Below are positions 54,660 to 63,900 of a stretch of DNA of 64,000 bases, in pieces (the first letter of the stretch is position 1; each line of letters begins with the position of its first letter). The notes under the pieces were generated by a model. That model had not been told where the DNA came from. It searched no databases and saw only the letters and a program-made list of their open reading frames with translations. Source of the stretch: Herbaspirillum sp. CF444. GTDB lineage: Bacteria; Pseudomonadota; Gammaproteobacteria; Burkholderiales; Burkholderiaceae_D. The translations under genes were made by a program, and so were the position numbers. The stretch is from contig NZ_AKJW01000004.1 in NCBI RefSeq assembly GCF_000282135.1, forward strand, positions 1-64,000, given 5' to 3'.

Positions 54660-56115
54660 CGGCGACGCCGATCTCATCCGGATCCATGGAAGCAAAGCCC
54701 AGCCGCACCGCGTTCACGGCGCTGTCTTGCGGCGAAAACTGGCGGCCGCTGCGGATGAACAGCTGCTTGTCCGCGGCATGTTTGGCCAGCGCATCGACGC
54801 GGATGCGTTTGTCGAATTCCACCCAGAGCGCCAGTCCGCCTTCCGGATTGCGCACGCTGATCTCATCCCCGAAAGCAGCGTGCAAACCGTCCTGCAGCGC
54901 TTCCTTGCGCAGCCGGTAGAGTTTTGACGCGCGTCGCAGATGCTTGCGCAACTCACCGTCGCCGATCAGGTCGGCCAGCATCTTTTGCATGACGGCGTCG
55001 CTCTGCGTCGACATCAGCAGCAGATTGCGATTGAGGACGTCGATCAGATTCGCCGGCGCCGCGATGAAACCGCAGCGGAAAGATGAGCCCAGCAACTTGG
55101 ACAGCGAGCCGATGTAGATCACGTTGCGCTGCTGCGGATCGCTGGCCAGCGGCAGGTAGGGGCGGCCTTCGAAGTGGTATTCGTGGTCGTAGTCTTCTTC
55201 GATCACGGTGAAGCGATGGCGCGCCGCCAGCAGCAACAGCTTTTGCCGGCGATCGGCGCGCATGCTGACCGTGGTGGGAAACTGGTGATGCGGCGTGACG
55301 TAGATCAGCCTGACCGGATGCGCCTTGCACAGCGCTTCGATGTGATCGGTCCGGCAGCCGTCCTGGTCGATGTCGACCACTTCAATGCGCGCGCCCAGCG
55401 CGCGAAAAATCGCCCATGCCGGCGGATAGCTCAGCCGCTCCACCAGCACCACGTCGCCCGGACGGATCAGCGCGCCGGCCGCCAGGTGCAAGGCCATCTG
55501 CGTGCCTTGCGTGAGGCAGATGTTGTCACTCGTCACGGACAGACTGCGCGTGGTGCGCAGCATGTCGGCCAGCGCCGCGCGCAGTTTCTCCGCCGATTCC
55601 AGGTTGCCGTATTTGACCCAGTTGGATTTGAAGGCGGTCTTCATCGCATTGCGGTAGTAGCGATGCAATACCGCCTGCGGCAGCAGGCGATGGTCCGGCG
55701 CGCCATTGTCGAAATACATGGACGCGCCGTTTCTGCCGGCACGCACCGACGGCAGGTGCAAATCGTCAAAATAGGGTGGCAAGACAGGGGAAATGATCTC
55801 GGGAGCGAACGATTCCGTCCGTATCCGTCCGGGCGCTTTTTGCGGCGACGCCAGCAAGGCGTTGACGAAAGTGCCGCGGCGCGGCTCGCTCACCAGCCAG
55901 CCTTTGACGATGGCTTCTTCGTAGGCCAGCATCACCGTCTTGCGATTGACGTCGAGTATCTCGGCCAGCTCGCGCGTGCCCGGCAGCGCTGCGCCCGGCT
56001 CAAGCCGGCCGCTCCGGATGGCGCTCGCCAGGCCGTCGACGATTTTGCGGTAGGAGGCCTTCATCGGCGAGGCATCGAGATCGAGCAGCAGCCGCCATGT
56101 TCTCATCTGGACCAT
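54616..56115 (-). CDS. MocR-type PLP-dependent regulator
   Basis: This is a 499-residue regulator combining a GntR-type winged helix (about 15-85; GAALPGTRELAEILDVNRKTV) with an aminotransferase-fold domain (about 110-490). The PLP-lysine region is IYIGSLSKLLGSSFRCGF (Lys in SLSK), and the Asp and Tyr of the fold appear in YVTPHHQFPTTV. MocR/PdxR proteins sense pyridoxal phosphate or amino compounds. It is divergent from the reductase-M24 peptidase fusion gene, its likely target. The start may be 56115 or 56106 (MRTWRLLLDLD). Confidence 0.92.
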   Translation of the reverse strand: MVQMRTWRLLLDLDASPMKASYRKIVDGLASAIRSGRLEPGAALPGTRELAEILDVNRKTVMLAYEEAIVKGWLVSEPRRGTFVNALLASPQKAPGRIRTESFAPEIISPVLPPYFDDLHLPSVRAGRNGASMYFDNGAPDHRLLPQAVLHRYYRNAMKTAFKSNWVKYGNLESAEKLRAALADMLRTTRSLSVTSDNICLTQGTQMALHLAAGALIRPGDVVLVERLSYPPAWAIFRALGARIEVVDIDQDGCRTDHIEALCKAHPVRLIYVTPHHQFPTTVSMRADRRQKLLLLAARHRFTVIEEDYDHEYHFEGRPYLPLASDPQQRNVIYIGSLSKLLGSSFRCGFIAAPANLIDVLNRNLLLMSTQSDAVMQKMLADLIGDGELRKHLRRASKLYRLRKEALQDGLHAAFGDEISVRNPEGGLALWVEFDKRIRVDALAKHAADKQLFIRSGRQFSPQDSAVNAVRLGFASMDPDEIGVAVKRLREASRLALKK

Positions 56116-56149
56116 CTGGAATATTAAAATCTGGAGGTTTCAATGGTCC
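56105..56149. promoter_or_regulatory. Candidate MocR operator: ATCTGGA repeats
   Basis: The word ATCTGGA occurs at 56105, 56115 and 56129 (the third on a 14-base step), and GGACCAT (56109-56115) is an inverted match to ATGGTCC (56143-56149). MocR regulators typically bind direct repeats of different phase in the divergent promoter. The site overlaps the regulator's start and lies before the fusion gene. Confidence 0.45.
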
Positions 56150-56230
56150 TATTCTAGCCGGACAATGCTGCTTGCGGACGCACTTCATGCGATTCATCGA
56201 ACTCAGCCATCCAGACAGGAAAAGACCATC

Positions 56231-57937
56231 ATGCACGACACCCACACCATCGAATTGGCAGGATCCGGCAAGACCTTTGTCGCAGACGAAGGGGCTTTGC
56301 TGCTGGACGCGGCGCTGGCCGAAGGCATCTCCATACCGTTTTCCTGCCGTCGCGGCGAGTGCGGTTCGTGCAAGGTAAAGGTGCTGAGCGGCGCTCACGA
56401 AAGCAATCCTTATGTCGCCGCCGGGACGCCTTATCCGCTGGCTGCGGACGAGATGCTGCTGTGCCAGAGCCACGCCTGCAGCGACATGTGCATCGATATC
56501 CCGGGCTGGTCGCCCAATGCGCAGGCTTTGCGGCTGGAAGCGGCGATCCTGGCGAAGGATGCCGTGGCTTCCGACGTGACGAAGCTGGTGCTCAAGCCGC
56601 AGGGCGGAGCGGCCCTGCAGGTGCGCCCCGGGCAATACGTCAAGTTCTTCCTCGACGACGGCAGCAGCCGCTGCTTTTCCGTCGCCAATCTGCCGGCGGA
56701 CGACGACGGCGAACTGGTGTTCCATATCCGCCGCGTCAAGGGCGGCAGGTTTTCGCAAGACATGCTGGATCGGTTGAGGGAAGGCGATGTCGTCAGTATC
56801 GAAGGCGCGTTTGGCGCCTGCACCTGGCAGCCGGGCGCGCATGATGCCTTGATCTTGTTGGCGACAGGCACCGGTTACGCCGGCATCAAGCCCATCTTGC
56901 TGGCAGCGCTGGCCGATGCCGGCGACACGCCGGTGGCGCTGTATTGGGGCGGCGCGAGCAGCAGCGATTTTTATGATCGCGAATTTCTGGATGCCCTGGC
57001 CGTACAAGACCAGCGCTTTCGCTGGTTCGGCGTCGTGCAGGCCAAGGTGCAGGACCTTGCCGCAACGCATGCTTACGACTGGGGCCGCGCCCTGGTCTAC
57101 GCCTGCGGCAATCCGGGGATGGTGCAGGATGCGCGCGAGCGTTGCCTGGCATTGGGACTGCAAGCGCATCATTTCATTGCCGAAGCCTTCGTGCCGTCGG
57201 GCGCCAGCGAAGTGGCATTGGCGCGCGGCAGTTTCGATCCGGTGTGGGAACGCGTCGGTCCCAAGTATTCGCTCGACGGCATGCTGGCCGCGCGCGAACA
57301 ATCGATGCGCGCGCTGGCGCAGATCGTCGGCAAGCTGCGCGTCGGCATGAGCACCGGTGAAGCGCTCGAGATGGCCAACGCGCACTTGCGCCAGATGGGT
57401 TCGTCGCATACCTGGCATCCGACCTACATCCGCTTCGGCGACGATACCGTGCGGACGCCGCGCCAGGGCGTGGACCAGGAGCGCCGCCTGCAAGCGACCG
57501 ATATCGCCGTGGTGGATCTCGGCCCGGTGTGGGATGGCTATGAAGGCGACTTCGGCGACACCATCGTGTTCGGGCAACATGCGCTCTACAGTGCCTGCGC
57601 CCAGGCGGCGCGCGACGTATTCAGCGCCAGCAAGGAGGCCTGGCTTGCCGGAATGACCGGTCGCGAGCTTTACGACTTCGCCGAACGCGTGGCCGCAGAA
57701 GGCGGCTGGCTGCTGGAGCGCAATCTGGCCGGCCATCGCGTCGCGGATTTCCCGCACGCGCTGTTCGGTCCGGCCAAGCTGGCGGAGATGGATATCGTGC
57801 CCGGCGATGCGATCTGGGTGCTGGAGGTGCAATTGCGTCATCCGACCGAACCGATCGGCGCGTTCTATGAAGACATTCTGATCGGCACGCCGTCGAAAAT
57901 TGTCAGTGCGGCGACCGGAAATGCGGTCGCAGCGTGA
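56231..57937 (+). CDS. Ferredoxin-NAD(P)H reductase fused to M24 metallopeptidase
   Basis: This 568-residue protein joins two complete enzymes. Residues 1-90 are a plant-type [2Fe-2S] domain (C39, C44, C47, C78; CRRGECGSC). Residues 95-325 are a ferredoxin-reductase-type FAD/NAD(P) module (RCFSVANLP for flavin, GTGYAGIKP and CGNPGM for the nicotinamide), as in oxygenase reductases. Residues 340-560 are an M24 pita-bread peptidase with all five metal ligands in place: D429 and D440 (VDLGPVWDGYEGD), H502 (GHRVADF), E532 (LEVQLRHP) and E547 (FYEDIL). The usual N-terminal creatinase domain is absent. The ATG follows AGGAAAAG. I know of no characterised protein with this pairing. The divergent MocR gene suggests an amino or imino substrate. 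Confidence 0.9.
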   Translation: MHDTHTIELAGSGKTFVADEGALLLDAALAEGISIPFSCRRGECGSCKVKVLSGAHESNPYVAAGTPYPLAADEMLLCQSHACSDMCIDIPGWSPNAQALRLEAAILAKDAVASDVTKLVLKPQGGAALQVRPGQYVKFFLDDGSSRCFSVANLPADDDGELVFHIRRVKGGRFSQDMLDRLREGDVVSIEGAFGACTWQPGAHDALILLATGTGYAGIKPILLAALADAGDTPVALYWGGASSSDFYDREFLDALAVQDQRFRWFGVVQAKVQDLAATHAYDWGRALVYACGNPGMVQDARERCLALGLQAHHFIAEAFVPSGASEVALARGSFDPVWERVGPKYSLDGMLAAREQSMRALAQIVGKLRVGMSTGEALEMANAHLRQMGSSHTWHPTYIRFGDDTVRTPRQGVDQERRLQATDIAVVDLGPVWDGYEGDFGDTIVFGQHALYSACAQAARDVFSASKEAWLAGMTGRELYDFAERVAAEGGWLLERNLAGHRVADFPHALFGPAKLAEMDIVPGDAIWVLEVQLRHPTEPIGAFYEDILIGTPSKIVSAATGNAVAA

Positions 57938-57952
57938 GGATGGCGGAAGGCT

Positions 57953-58897
57953 TCAGTCGTCGGCAACGATGCAGTTGCGGCCGCGCTGCTTGGCCATGTA
58001 CAGCCGCTTGTCGACGGACTCCATGAAGTTGATGCGATGGTCTTGCGTCGACGGGATGATGGTGTTCATGCCCAGGCTGATGGTGACGACTTTTTCGACT
58101 TGCGATTTTTCGTGCGGGATTTTTTCCTTCAGCACCAGCTTGCGGCAACGCTGCGCCACTTTCAGCGCGGACGCGCGGTCGGTTTCCGGCAGGATCAGCA
58201 CGAATTCTTCGCCGCCGTAGCGCGCAAAGAAATCGCGCGAACGCGTTGCGGCGCCGCTCAGTGCGGTGGCGATCTGCTTCAGGCAGGCGTCGCCGCGGAT
58301 GTGGCCATAGTGGTCGTTGAACTGCTTGAAGTAATCGATATCGAGCATGATCACCGCCAGCGGCGTGCGGTTCTTGACGGCGTTGGCCCATTCCACTTCC
58401 AGCGCCGAGTCGAACATGCGGCGGTTGGCCACATTGGTCAGGCCGTCGCGGTAGGACAGCGCTTCCAGTTCCTTCTGCAGTTCGACCAGGCGCGCTTCGG
58501 TCTTCTTGCGCTCGGTAATGTCGAACATGAAGCCGATCAGCGAATCGACTTCGCCATCCGGTTTGCGCACCACGTGCACCACGTCGCGGATCCAGACGTG
58601 CTCGCCATCGCGCGTGATGGCGCGGTAATCGGCTTCGTGGTCGACGCCGGCCTTGGATTGCGCCACGCAAAAATTCACCACGCCTTCGCGATCCTTTGCA
58701 TGGATGCGCATGGCCCAGTCTTCCACCGACACCCAGCTCTCCGGCGACCAGCCCAGCAGTTCCTGGATCTGCGGGCCGACGTAGGCGAATTTCATCGTGC
58801 CCCAGTCGATCTTCCAGGGAATCGCTTTGGTCGATTCCAGCAGCGTCTTGTAGACGGTGCTGTCGGGTTCCATTTGTTTTTGAATCTGCTCGGTCAT
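57953..58897 (-). CDS. PAS-GGDEF diguanylate cyclase
   Basis: This is a 314-residue cytosolic c-di-GMP synthase. A PAS_3-type sensor domain (about 15-130; DWAMRIHAKDREGVV and GFMFDITERKKTE) is linked by a coiled coil to a GGDEF domain (about 148-312). The active-site motif is GGEEF at 228-232, preceded by the inhibitory site RSRD (219-222), so product feedback is expected. The tail YMAKQRGRNCIV is typical. The ATG lacks a strong ribosome site. It is convergent with the reductase-M24 fusion gene, with 15 bases between stop codons. Confidence 0.93.
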   Translation of the reverse strand: MTEQIQKQMEPDSTVYKTLLESTKAIPWKIDWGTMKFAYVGPQIQELLGWSPESWVSVEDWAMRIHAKDREGVVNFCVAQSKAGVDHEADYRAITRDGEHVWIRDVVHVVRKPDGEVDSLIGFMFDITERKKTEARLVELQKELEALSYRDGLTNVANRRMFDSALEVEWANAVKNRTPLAVIMLDIDYFKQFNDHYGHIRGDACLKQIATALSGAATRSRDFFARYGGEEFVLILPETDRASALKVAQRCRKLVLKEKIPHEKSQVEKVVTISLGMNTIIPSTQDHRINFMESVDKRLYMAKQRGRNCIVADD

Positions 58898-59050
58898 GAA
58901 AGGAGTGAAGTGATCAGCACGTGATTATTGGCTTGCGGCATTGACGCTGTTTGCGGCAAGAAATGCATGCGTAAGGATAACCTGAACAGCTTGTCGCATG
59001 ATGAAATGCGCGGGCCGGGATGATGTTGGGACCTCGATACCCCACTGGAG

Positions 59051-59995
59051 TCAGCCGGAGATCTTCGACAGAAACGCGAGCGTTGCTTGCCGCAGTTGCG
59101 TGATGCCGGGTTCTTCGACAGGAAAGTGGCCGCAATTTTCCAGCATGACAAATGTCTTTGCGCCTTTGATGCGGTCAAAAAACGGACGGCTCGATGCAAT
59201 GCCTGTCCAGCGGTCGTTTGCCGGATGCACCAGCAACACCGGGCAGATGTCGAAGTCTTCCGGCTCGACGGCCGGGCGTACCGTAAAAATGGAGTGCATG
59301 AAACGGATCGGCACATGCACGCCGCCGCCGTACGGATCATCGGCAACCAGACGGTTCAGCATCGAGTCGTTCGACATGGCGTGCATTTTGGTAAACCACT
59401 TCACGGGCAGTCTCAGCTTGCCGAACAAGGCCGCGCACCACGGCATCAGGGGCATCATCGCGTGCAGCACCAGCGCATTGCGCGCAAACTGGCGCCGCAC
59501 CAGCGGCGATCGCGGATCGGCCAGCGTGGTCGCCATCACGCCGGCAACCATCTCCTTGCCCATGCGCGCCGCACACAGATACGCCAGATAACCGCCCAGG
59601 CTGCCGCCGAAAAATACCACGCGACGACCGCTGCGGCGATGTTCGTCGGCGGCAAGGTCGCACAGTACCTCGACCCAGCTTGCGTAATCGATCGTCGACG
59701 AATCGGCATGCGTCAATCCGTACCCTGGCAAATCCGGCGCAATGACTTCATAGCCGGCCTCGTGGAGCAGTCGCCCCAGCGGCGCAAACATGCGTCCATA
59801 TCCGCCGCCGCCATGCACGACGATGACGGTCAGCGGCGATGACGGCGATGCAAACCGGTCGAGGTGGATCGAGGCGCCGCGCCAGGCAAACCATTCTTCA
59901 CCGGGAGCATTGTCCGGCGAAATGCGTGCATCTTCGGGAAAGAAGGGCTGGTACTGTTGCCAGTAGGTGGCGGTCTGATAGGTTGACTGGGGCAT
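59051..59995 (-). CDS. Alpha/beta hydrolase
   Basis: This is a 314-residue alpha/beta-fold hydrolase. The oxyanion motif is VVHGGGGYGRM, the nucleophile S132 lies in FFGGSLGGYLAY, the acid is about D261 in HPANDRWTG and the base about H290 in CGHFP. It has no signal peptide. Such proteins include esterases and monoacylglycerol-lipase-like enzymes; the substrate is unknown. It lies on the same strand as the neighbouring monooxygenase gene but 102 bases downstream. Confidence 0.88.
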   Translation of the reverse strand: MPQSTYQTATYWQQYQPFFPEDARISPDNAPGEEWFAWRGASIHLDRFASPSSPLTVIVVHGGGGYGRMFAPLGRLLHEAGYEVIAPDLPGYGLTHADSSTIDYASWVEVLCDLAADEHRRSGRRVVFFGGSLGGYLAYLCAARMGKEMVAGVMATTLADPRSPLVRRQFARNALVLHAMMPLMPWCAALFGKLRLPVKWFTKMHAMSNDSMLNRLVADDPYGGGVHVPIRFMHSIFTVRPAVEPEDFDICPVLLVHPANDRWTGIASSRPFFDRIKGAKTFVMLENCGHFPVEEPGITQLRQATLAFLSKISG

Positions 59996-60097
59996 GCAGG
60001 TCGTTGGATTGACGGTTCAACAGGCCCGTCTGTGCTGATGATTGATAAGAAAATGCAGGCTTGAACCGATGAGGCAATCGGAACTCCGGGCCTCTCC

Positions 60098-60433
60098 TCA
60101 GGTCCGTTTTGCGTATGCACGTTCCACCCGCGCAATGCGCACCTCGTAGTGCTCATACCAGCGCGCCTTTCCCGTCTCTTGCGCGATCCGGTGTTCCGCC
60201 ACGGATTTCCATGCCGCGATGGCTTCCAGGCTGCTCCAGTACGAGACCGTGATGCCGAAACCATCGGCGCCGCGCACGCTTTCCACGCCGAGATAGCCGG
60301 CTTGTTCCGATGCCAGTTCCACCATGCGGTCCGCCATGTGCCCGTAGCCGTCGTCGCCTGCGGTGCGCAGGGAAGAAAAAATGACGGAATAGTACGGCGG
60401 CGCGGGAAGCGTGGCGAATGGCGGGCTTGTCAT
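60098..60433 (-). CDS. ABM-domain monooxygenase-like protein
   Basis: This is a 111-residue single-domain protein of the antibiotic biosynthesis monooxygenase (ABM) ferredoxin-like fold. It has YYSVIFSSLRTAG as the first strand, ELASEQAGYLGVESVRG, and a final WYEHYEVRIARVERAY. Members oxidise small phenolic or quinone compounds without cofactors, or act as heme-degrading enzymes; no heme ligand pattern is evident. The ATG has an AGGAAGGA ribosome site. Confidence 0.85.
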   Translation of the reverse strand: MTSPPFATLPAPPYYSVIFSSLRTAGDDGYGHMADRMVELASEQAGYLGVESVRGADGFGITVSYWSSLEAIAAWKSVAEHRIAQETGKARWYEHYEVRIARVERAYAKRT

Positions 60434-60472
60434 GACTGTTCCTTCCTGTTCTGTGTTCTGACAGATTGGCCT

Positions 60473-60628
60473 CTATACCCGGTCCATCCCCGCAGACACG
60501 ATGAAGGCCACGATGGCGGAGGTAATCGACCAGACGGCCAGTCGATACTGGGGAATGAATTTGGTGATGAACGGCAGCAGGAAGTAGAGGACGACGCCGA
60601 TGAGGATGCTGGTGATGACTCGTTTCAT
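60473..60628 (-). CDS. Small two-helix membrane protein
   Basis: This is a 51-residue protein with two hydrophobic helices (VITSILIGVVLYFLLPFIT and LAVWSITSAIVAFIVSAGM) separated by a KFIPQYR turn, ending in MDRV. It resembles tiny inner-membrane proteins of unknown function. The ATG at 60628 gives the only compact product; the frame extends to 60733 without support. The ribosome site is weak, and no partner is known. Confidence 0.55.
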   Translation of the reverse strand: MKRVITSILIGVVLYFLLPFITKFIPQYRLAVWSITSAIVAFIVSAGMDRV

Positions 60629-60968
60629 GACTTGATGATGTTGGTGTTGGATGAATGCGCCGGCCGATTCTTCCGTGCCAGCCATGCCGGGCGAACGCAG
60701 CGATCCTACCATTGTTTGAGGGCAAGGTGCCACCGGGAGATCGGAGGCGGTGGTTCGAAGATGGAATTGGGTATATTTAAAACTTATACCCCTATCCCCA
60801 ATCGGTATTTCCTTGTTCTTCTTCCAAAAGAATAGACTTCAGTCACAGCAGTTTCGGTGAACGGATTGTTGTGAAGACCGCTACCACGGTCATTTTGTCT
60901 GGCAGTAACGCATCGTACCCGGTGCGGTAATGGCAGGCGATATCTGAATAAACATTTTGGAGACAGAC
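60629..60968. other. Non-coding region upstream of the indolepyruvate oxidoreductase
   Basis: This 340-base stretch contains no credible gene. It has an inverted repeat GGGTATA/TATACCC (60769-60791) with an A/T-rich centre, and a GGAG ribosome site just before the next ATG. The repeat is a possible operator, but there is no regulator gene nearby to pair it with. Confidence 0.45.
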
Positions 60969-63900
60969 ATGGAATCCCGTTCGGCAGCCGGGCTTGCTGG
61001 ATTGTCGATCCTGCCAGACGTGGCAGGACAGACAGTCCGGGGGCCAGCAACTCATTCTTCCGCAGCACCATCTTCTTCCGCTTCTTCCAGCACCGCACTG
61101 GCGCCGGTCAGTCTGGACGACAAATATACGGCGACTTCCGGTTCCATCTTCCTGTCGGGCATCCAGGCGCTGGTGCGCTTGCCTTTATTGCAATATCTGC
61201 GCGATCAGAAAGCGGGTCTCCATACGGCGGGCTTCATTTCCGGCTATCGCGGTTCACCCCTGGGCGGCCTTGATGAGGCACTCTGGAAGGCCAAGCCGCA
61301 TCTGGAAGCGCACAAGGTCAGGTTCCAGCCCGGCACCAACGAAGACATGGCGGCCACCGCCGTCTGGGGCACGCAGCAGGTCGACCTGATCGGGCCGGCC
61401 AAAGTCGATGGCGTATTCGCCATGTGGTACGGCAAGGGCCCCGGCGTGGACCGTTGCGGCGACGTGCTCAAGCACATGAACCATGCCGGCACTTCCGCCA
61501 AAGGCGGCGTCTTGCTGGTTGCGGGCGACGATCACGGCGCGTATTCGTCGACGCTGCCGCACCAGTCCGATCACATTTTCTCGGCATCGATGATCCCGAT
61601 GCTGTATCCCTGCAACGTGCAGGAATACCTCGACCTCGGCCTGCACGGCTGGGCGATGTCGCGTTTCTCGGGCTGCACGGTGGGCTTCAAGGCGCTGGCC
61701 GACACGGTCGAGTCGAGCGCCTCGGTGGACGCCGATCCTTTCCGCGTCGAGATCAACTACCCGGCCGACTTCGTCATGCCCGAAGGCGGCCTCAACGCCC
61801 GTTTGTCGACCGACACGCTGGGCGTGCAGGCGCGCAAGCAGGAAGCGCTGATGCAGGACTACAAGATCTATGCCGCGCTCGCCTACGCGCGCGCGAACAA
61901 GCTCAACCGCGTGATGATCGACAGCCCCAGGGCGCGGCTGGGCATCATCGCTTCCGGCAAGTCCTATCTCGACGTGCTGGAGGCGCTGAGCGAACTCGGC
62001 ATCGATGAAGAGTTTGCGGCCGAAATCGGCCTGCGCCTGTTCAAGGTGTCGATGCCCTGGCCGCTGGAGCCGGAAGGCGTGCGCGAATTTGCGCAAGGCC
62101 TGGATGAAATCCTGGTGGTCGAAGAAAAGCGCCAGATGGTCGAATACCAGCTCAAGGAACAACTCTACAACTGGCGCGACGACGTGCGTCCGCGCGTGAT
62201 CGGCAAGTTCGACGAAAAGGGCGAATGGGTGGCGCCGCGCGGCGAATGGCTGCTGACCTCCAAGGCCGACTTCTCGGTGGCGCAGATTGCGCGCGTGATC
62301 GCGGCGCGCATTGCGCGGTTCCACACCAGCGACCTGATCAAGGCGCGGCTGGCTTTCCTCGATGCCAAGGATGCGGTGTTGAACAAGGCGGTCGGCACGC
62401 CGCCGCGTCCGGCGTATTACTGTTCGGGTTGCCCGCACAACACCTCGACCAAGGTGCCGGAAGGCAGCTTTGCGCTGGCCGGCATCGGTTGCCACGTGAT
62501 GGCCACCGCGATCTATCCCGAGTTCAACAAGCTGACCACGCACATGGGCGGCGAGGGGGGACCGTGGATCGGGCAGGCGCCGTTTTCGCAGGTGCCGCAC
62601 GTGTTCGCCAACCTCGGCGACGGCACGTATTTTCATTCGGGTTATCTGGCGATCCGCGCTGCCGTGGCGGCCAACGTCAACATGACCTACAAGATCCTCT
62701 ACAACGATGCGGTGGCGATGACCGGCGGCCAGCCGGTTGACGGCACGACTTCCGTGCCGATGATCGCGCAGCAGATGGCCGCCGAAGGCATCAAGCGCAT
62801 CGCGCTGGTGAGCGAAGACGTCAGTCGTTACGCCGACCGCTCCAACTTGCCGGCGCTGGCGACCATTCATGACCGCAAGGACATGGACGCGGTGCAGCGC
62901 GAACTGCGCGAGTTGCCGGGCGTGACCGTGATCATCTACGACCAGACCTGCGCCGCCGAAAAACGCCGCCGTCGCAAAAAGGGCGAATATCCCGACCCCG
63001 ACCAGCGCCTGTTCATCAACGAGGCGGTCTGCGAAGGTTGCGGCGACTGCGGCGTGCAATCCAACTGCACCTCGATCTTGCCGCTGGAAACCGAGTTCGG
63101 CCGCAAGCGCGCCATCGATCAGTCGTCGTGCAACAAGGATTATTCCTGCGTCAAAGGTTTCTGCCCGAGTTTCGTCACCGTCAGCGGCGGCAAGCTGAAG
63201 AAGTCCAAGACCGGCGTCATCAAGAAAGATGCCGCCGATGACTTCGGCGTATTGCCGGAACCGGCGATCCCGTCCTGCGACACGCCGTTCAACATCCTCA
63301 TCAACGGCATCGGCGGCACCGGCGTCATCACCATCGGCGCGCTGATGGGCATGGCGGCGCATCTGGAAGGCAAGGGGGCATCGGTGCTGGACATGACCGG
63401 CATGTCGCAAAAGAACGGTTCGGTCACCTCGCACGTGCGCATCGCGCGCACGCCGCAAGCCATCCGCGCCCAGCGCATCGCCACCGGCGAAGCCGATCTC
63501 ATCCTCGGCTGCGATATGCTGACCGCCGGTTCGCACGATGCGATTTCCAAGATGCGCCCGGGCCGCACGCGCGCCGTCGTCAACGTGCATCAGCAACCGC
63601 CGGGCCAGTTTGCGAAAAATCCCGACTGGCAGTTTCCGTTTGAAGACGTCAAGGCGCTGATCCAGGAATCGGTCGACCAGCAGGCCGACTTCATCGACGC
63701 AACACGTCTGGCGACGGCCTTGATGGGCGACTCGATCGCCACCAATCTGTTCATGCTCGGCTACGCGTATCAGCGCGGCGAGTTGCCGCTGACCGAAGCC
63801 GCTTTGCTGCGCGCCATCGAAATGAACGGCGTCGCCGTCGACTCCAACAAGACCAGTTTCCTGTGGGGCCGCCGTGCTGCCGTCGATCCGGCGCGTGTCG

